In this document: positions 33,685-35,379 of the stretch, piece after piece | How the letters are laid out: each line of letters starts with the position of its first letter | Numbering within the stretch: position 1 is the stretch's first letter | DNA from: Actinomycetota bacterium | Lineage (GTDB): Bacteria; Actinomycetota; Actinomycetes; Streptosporangiales; Streptosporangiaceae | DNA length: 35,379 bases | Reading direction: 5' to 3' | Assembly (NCBI GenBank): GCA_003168215.1 | Contig: PMSW01000054.1 | Coordinates: forward strand, 35,949-71,327 | Made by a program: the position numbers and the translations under genes | Notes under the pieces: generated by a model | Seen by the model: only the letters and a program-made list of their open reading frames with translations | Told to the model about the DNA's origin: nothing | Database searches by the model: none

Positions 33685-34174
33685 TGAGAACCCTTTCGAG
33701 CAGGTTGAGGTCCGGGCGCCCGTGCGCGTGGTCCATCTGGTGGACTCGGACCAGACCCTGGACGGCCATGTCGGCGATAAGGACACGCGCCACGCCGAGT
33801 GGCATCCGGAGCACCGCGGAAATTTCCGCAACCGACCGCCAGTCCCGGCAGAACCCGAGGATGGCCTGACATTCCGGACTCAGCACGGACAGGTCACGTG
33901 CTTCGTAGTGGGAGGCCGCTACCATCGCCTCGATCTGCAGCTGATACCTGGGCTTTGTCCGGCCCCCGGTTACTGCATAAGGCCGGACCAGTGCGCTGCC
34001 GGCGCCTTCGGACCCCCGGTAGGGATGCGAGCCGTGCTGACTCCCATCGACGGGGTGGGGAATGCCGCCCGCTGACGGATCGCTCCCCGGTACTGGCTGG
34101 CTGTCGGCCTGTTGAGGGGGGTATCTGCCGTCAGCTGGCTCCCAGTCATTCCTGGTTGAGCCGGGCACTGGCAT
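33665..34174 (-). CDS. cvnC: DUF742 conservon protein (CvnC-like)
   Basis: The 169-residue protein has a variable Pro/Ser/Gly-rich N-terminal half. The conserved DUF742 core is SALVRPYAVTGGRTKP, then IEAMVAASHYEARDLSVLSPECQAIL, and AEISAVLRMPLGVARVLIADMAVQGLV, a winged-helix-like segment. It ends RVLSGLRKL. It links the GTPase with the roadblock protein in the conservon complex. ATG 34174 lies 6 bp after the roadblock gene stop. Confidence 0.9.
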   Translation of the reverse strand: MPVPGSTRNDWEPADGRYPPQQADSQPVPGSDPSAGGIPHPVDGSQHGSHPYRGSEGAGSALVRPYAVTGGRTKPRYQLQIEAMVAASHYEARDLSVLSPECQAILGFCRDWRSVAEISAVLRMPLGVARVLIADMAVQGLVRVHQMDHAHGRPDLNLLERVLSGLRKL

Positions 34175-34180
34175 CTCCTG

Positions 34181-34615
34181 TCACTGTGCGCCATTCTCCG
34201 GCCAGTCCGGCGGCAGGGCGCTACGCACTTCTGGCGTGAGGGCGCTTCCCACTCGCTCGACGAGCAGCGCCATCTCGTAGGCCACGAGGCCCATGTCACA
34301 GTCGGCGGCGGCAAGGACAGCGAGGCTCGACCCGTCGCTGATGGCCATCACGACCAGCAGGCCGCGCCGCATTTCCACCACAGTCTGGGTCACGGCACCG
34401 CCCTCGAACACCCGCGCAGCACCCTGGGTCAGGCTGGTCAGGCCAGAGGTCACCGCCGCGAGCTGATCCACCCGATCCGCCGGGAATCCCTGCGAGAACG
34501 CCATCGGAAGTCCGTCGGACGAGACGACGATCGCGTGCGCGACGGAGGGAACCCGCTCGACGAAGTTCGTGATCAGCCAGTTCAGGTCCTGCGCCGGGCG
34601 CACTATTGGACTCAC
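34181..34615 (-). CDS. cvnB: Roadblock/LC7 domain protein (CvnB-like)
   Basis: The 144-residue protein has the roadblock fold: DLNWLITNFVERVPSVAHAIVVSSDGLPMAFSQGFP at residues 9-44, the helix AAVTSGLTSLTQGAARVF, and the strand RGLLVVMAISDGSSLAVLAA. Roadblock proteins act as regulators of the partner small GTPase. GTG 34615 is preceded by AAGGAG at a proper distance. It is followed 6 bp later by DUF742. Confidence 0.92.
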   Translation of the reverse strand: MSPIVRPAQDLNWLITNFVERVPSVAHAIVVSSDGLPMAFSQGFPADRVDQLAAVTSGLTSLTQGAARVFEGGAVTQTVVEMRRGLLVVMAISDGSSLAVLAAADCDMGLVAYEMALLVERVGSALTPEVRSALPPDWPENGAQ

Positions 34616-34735
34616 GCGCGCTCCTTCCTTTGGTGACCTGCCTCTGGTAGAGCCGCAGGGCCTTGCGCACCAGCATTCCGGCGCAGCTGCGGCGGAAGCC
34701 TCAGCATGACCGCCTCGATGCCGCCGGTCCGCACC

Positions 34736-35379
34736 TCACGCGCCACCGTCGTCCTCTCGATCCGGAGTCTCGTCATCACCGCGCCTGGCGGCGCGGCCTT
34801 CCCTGACACCTCGCTGGAAGCTCGCGAAGCGCTCCCTGGTGGCCGAGGCCGAGCGGGCGGGCACCGTCGCTGCCGCAGGCTCAAGTCCGGCGGCTCCGGG
34901 GACGAGGTTCGCCTTCGGCACGCGCTTCGGCAGGCCGGCCGGGGTGACGCCGGCCGAGGACGGTGCACTGGCCACCTCCGCCGCGCGCCAGCCGTCATCC
35001 GCAGGCGTGGTCCAGCTGTCTGCCTTCTCCTCTTCCTGCCCCGGGCCGGCGACAGCGTGCCGTCCTCGCCGGAACCAGTCGGACTCCACCGACTCGAAGA
35101 TCGGCAGCCGGCTCTCCTCGCCGAGGGACTTGCTGGGCGGCACGACTACGCCGCCGTGCACGGACGAGCCAGGCGACCAGCCCATCGACGAGAGGCTGTC
35201 ACCTTCAATGGCATCTCGTTCGGCCACCTTGCCCGCGGGAGGCGCGCCCAGCACGGGCTGCGGGGTGGTGCCAAACCCGTCGGCGCCGGCGGCGAAGGGG
35301 CCCGTGGCAGCAGGCTCCAGGTCAGCGGGCTCCGGGCCAGCAGGCTCCAGAGCGGCAGGCTCCGGGACAAACGGCTCCG
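34736..35379 (-). CDS. cvnA: Conservon sensor histidine kinase C-terminus (CvnA-like), 5' part outside window
   Basis: The frame enters from the right edge and ends at 34736 (REDDGGA). It is a low-complexity Pro/Glu-rich region with RLPIFESVESDWFRRGR, then WRAAEVASAPSSAGVTPAGLPKRVPKANLVP and RERFASFQRGVREGR. These are the usual C-terminal motifs of the nitrate/sulfonate-type sensor kinases that head actinobacterial conservons. The HATPase and sensor parts lie beyond the window. Imperfect repeats of a five-residue E-P-A/G unit occur near the right edge. Confidence 0.85.
   Translation of the reverse strand, partial: EPFVPEPAALEPAGPEPADLEPAATGPFAAGADGFGTTPQPVLGAPPAGKVAERDAIEGDSLSSMGWSPGSSVHGGVVVPPSKSLGEESRLPIFESVESDWFRRGRHAVAGPGQEEEKADSWTTPADDGWRAAEVASAPSSAGVTPAGLPKRVPKANLVPGAAGLEPAAATVPARSASATRERFASFQRGVREGRAARRGDDETPDREDDGGA

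Overview
The window is very GC-rich, with dense long open frames on both strands, many GTG starts and ATGA/GTGA stop-start overlaps. It carries a roadblock/DUF742/small-GTPase conservon next to a sensor-kinase C-terminus (cvn type) and many one-component regulators paired with small enzymes. This points to a filamentous actinomycete (Actinomycetota). The order cannot be fixed from the sequence alone.

Layout. 1-3.75 kb: a rhomboid-like membrane protein cut by the window edge, a divergent pair of a small unknown protein and glmS, a DUF4242-type protein and a small membrane protein. 3.9-7.9 kb: a divergent regulatory locus. A SnoaL-tailed sigma factor and a maleylpyruvate-isomerase-like protein face an MFS exporter and an SDR oxidoreductase, across a shared symmetric promoter element. 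8.1-9.4 kb: a NUDIX hydrolase and a vapBC-type toxin-antitoxin pair. 9.4-13.7 kb: a VOC/AraC/UvrA-paralogue cluster with a decayed second AraC-VOC copy. 13.9-18.3 kb: a GH79-like glycosidase, a GNAT, an unknown protein, another VOC protein, a frameshifted membrane-protein relic and a zinc-ribbon membrane protein. 18.5-20.9 kb: a GntR (YtrA-like)/ABC transporter operon with a clear promoter. 21.2-25.7 kb: SRPBCC, alpha/beta hydrolase, aldo/keto reductase, a TGS1-like methyltransferase and an MNT nucleotidyltransferase with a truncated HEPN partner.

25.8-33.0 kb is an integrated island of about 7.1 kb. A 48-bp perfect direct repeat marks its ends. One copy lies inside an intact CAU-anticodon tRNA gene and the other is a fragment of that tRNA's 3' part. 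A tyrosine integrase sits beside the tRNA. The cargo is a frameshifted lipoprotein serine hydrolase, a four-TM membrane protein, an ECF sigma factor, and a partner protein that fuses an anti-sigma-like N-terminus to the same four-TM module. It also holds an antitoxin whose HigB-like toxin has suffered an internal deletion, and a 40-bp perfect palindrome. No replication or transfer genes are visible. 33.1-35.4 kb is the conservon cvnD-cvnC-cvnB and the C-terminus of cvnA.

The most interesting candidate system is the island's ECF sigma factor with its fused membrane partner. The sigma operon and the separate membrane paralogue are preceded, at nearly the same distance from the start codon, by the same 47-bp block (38 of 47 identical). 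This suggests an autoregulated sigma circuit with a small regulon. A frameshifted relic of the same membrane family lies outside the island at 17.7-18.0 kb.
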